A program made the translations under genes and the position numbers. The notes beneath the pieces were generated by a model. It searched no databases. It was not told the DNA's origin and was given only the letters and a program-made list of their open reading frames with translations. A DNA stretch of 64,000 nucleotides from Corallium rubrum (Eukaryota; Cnidaria; Anthozoa; Scleralcyonacea; Coralliidae). This document shows positions 63,468-64,000 of the stretch, piece after piece. Location: positions 372,001-436,000 of the forward strand of contig CAXIUP010000035.1 of NCBI GenBank assembly GCA_964035015.1, written 5' to 3'. Every line of letters begins with the position of its first letter. Position 1 is the stretch's first letter.

Positions 63468-64000
63468 ATACCTGAACTGAGAGAGAATTCAACAATTGGA
63501 TTTGTTCTTGAGACAGCCAAAGTCCTATCAGAAAATGGAAGGCTTCAAGACTTTACGTACATGGCAGATAGATCAGCCGATCTACTTCATGGTAACAAAA
63601 TACTAAAACAAATATTATCTGAGATTACCAGTAAATGTGATGAGAAAACTGCATACGAAGAAATGCAGAAGTGCATGTACCGTCTTGTGCTTGAAGAATT
63701 GTTAAAGACGTCTAGCATTAGAATTTTAGCAATATTAGCATTAGTACTGTTGCAGAAATCTTTACTAGCTACAATGGAATATCTTGTACCCTATAGTGAA
63801 GCCATAAAACATGAATTACAGCCAGAAAAGATTGCAAATGAGCTTAAAACCAAATTAGATGAATACACGTTCTACGAAACTGATGGAAAAGTATATTTAC
63901 GTTCGAGTGATTACAAAGAAGCTATCCAGTATTACGTAAAAGCACTTGCAATCAGTACAGAATTAGGATATCAATTCGGAATTTTCAATGAGTATCGTAA
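63468..64000 (+). CDS. TPR-repeat protein, partial exon
   Basis: After an acceptor (TTAATTTAAATTTAG) a frame opens at 63468 and stays open to the window end, about 177 codons. It reads IPELRENSTIGFVLETAKVL, then a helical region (MYRLVLEELLKTSSIRILAI), and ends in a tetratricopeptide-like unit: YLRSSDYKEAIQYYVKALAI followed by TELGYQFG. That matches the pattern of TPR arrays found in large cnidarian scaffold or NLR-type proteins, where many more repeats would follow. The stop TAG just before 63468 in this frame shows the exon begins at the acceptor. Upstream exons were not identified. Function beyond protein-protein interaction cannot be stated. Confidence 0.75.
   Translation, partial: MPELRENSTIGFVLETAKVLSENGRLQDFTYMADRSADLLHGNKILKQILSEITSKCDEKTAYEEMQKCMYRLVLEELLKTSSIRILAILALVLLQKSLLATMEYLVPYSEAIKHELQPEKIANELKTKLDEYTFYETDGKVYLRSSDYKEAIQYYVKALAISTELGYQFGIFNEYR

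Overview
The window is eukaryotic. It has short spliced genes with GT-AG introns, AT-rich spacers full of TA microsatellites, and almost wall-to-wall transposable elements. The mix of Penelope-like retroelement, Helitrons, hAT, an integrase/HECT element, a tyrosine-recombinase element, tRNA-like SINEs and a TPR protein exon fits an invertebrate, most plausibly an anthozoan cnidarian such as a coral. That placement is inference from the repeat content; no species can be named. Layout, left to right. 549-5860: two nearly identical Penelope-like elements head to head, enclosed by one 12-bp target duplication. The right copy has an intact 765-aa RT plus GIY-YIG protein; the left has one frameshift. 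5.9-7.9 kb: an older repeat carrying a fold-back MITE and a 1.2-kb element (9-bp duplication) with a RecQ helicase fragment. 8.5-11.7 kb: TA arrays, fold-backs, a hammerhead-ribozyme repeat and a long-TIR element. 11834-16333: an apparently complete 4.5-kb hAT transposon. 16788-24957: a decayed autonomous Helitron (Rep-like part broken, Pif1-type helicase open). 25857-26129: the first two exons of an unidentified gene. 26.4-30.4 kb: an element edged by AAGGTGTGTT arrays, carrying part of a spliced gene and a second element. 30.4-34.5 kb: a minus-strand LINE broken by a SINE-like insert and by a 1.6-kb element studded with GTCACGTGAGTCAC. 35.7-38.2 kb: a decayed element coding for a tyrosine-recombinase-like protein and a SANT/Myb domain. 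38.5-42.3 kb: unidentified minus-strand exons between ACAAG-rich arrays, with a non-autonomous Helitron. 42320-50972: a Harbinger-like element (TAA duplication) interrupted by a 7.3-kb transposon (6-bp duplication GCTTTC) that encodes a DDE integrase and, convergently, a spliced HECT-type E3 ligase. 51.1-54.4 kb: a SINE-like palindrome interrupted by a Helitron and by a TGT...ACA element in CCGG. 54.4-58 kb: sparse, with a LINE remnant and a coding-like 54-bp minisatellite. 58.5-62.6 kb: another Helitron whose empty site is preserved nearby, a hAT MITE and inverted repeat copies. 63468-end: a TPR-protein exon running off the window. Many insertions are supported by exact target duplications or by an uninterrupted copy elsewhere in the window, so the nesting order can be read directly. 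Most transposon genes are broken. The Penelope right copy and the hAT transposase look intact. Those two, plus a 153-nt repeat identical in two places, point to recent activity. The most interesting points are the integrase plus HECT transposon whose two proteins share an N-terminal zinc ribbon, the recombinase-SANT element, the hammerhead repeat, and the GTCACGTGAGTCAC-studded insert.
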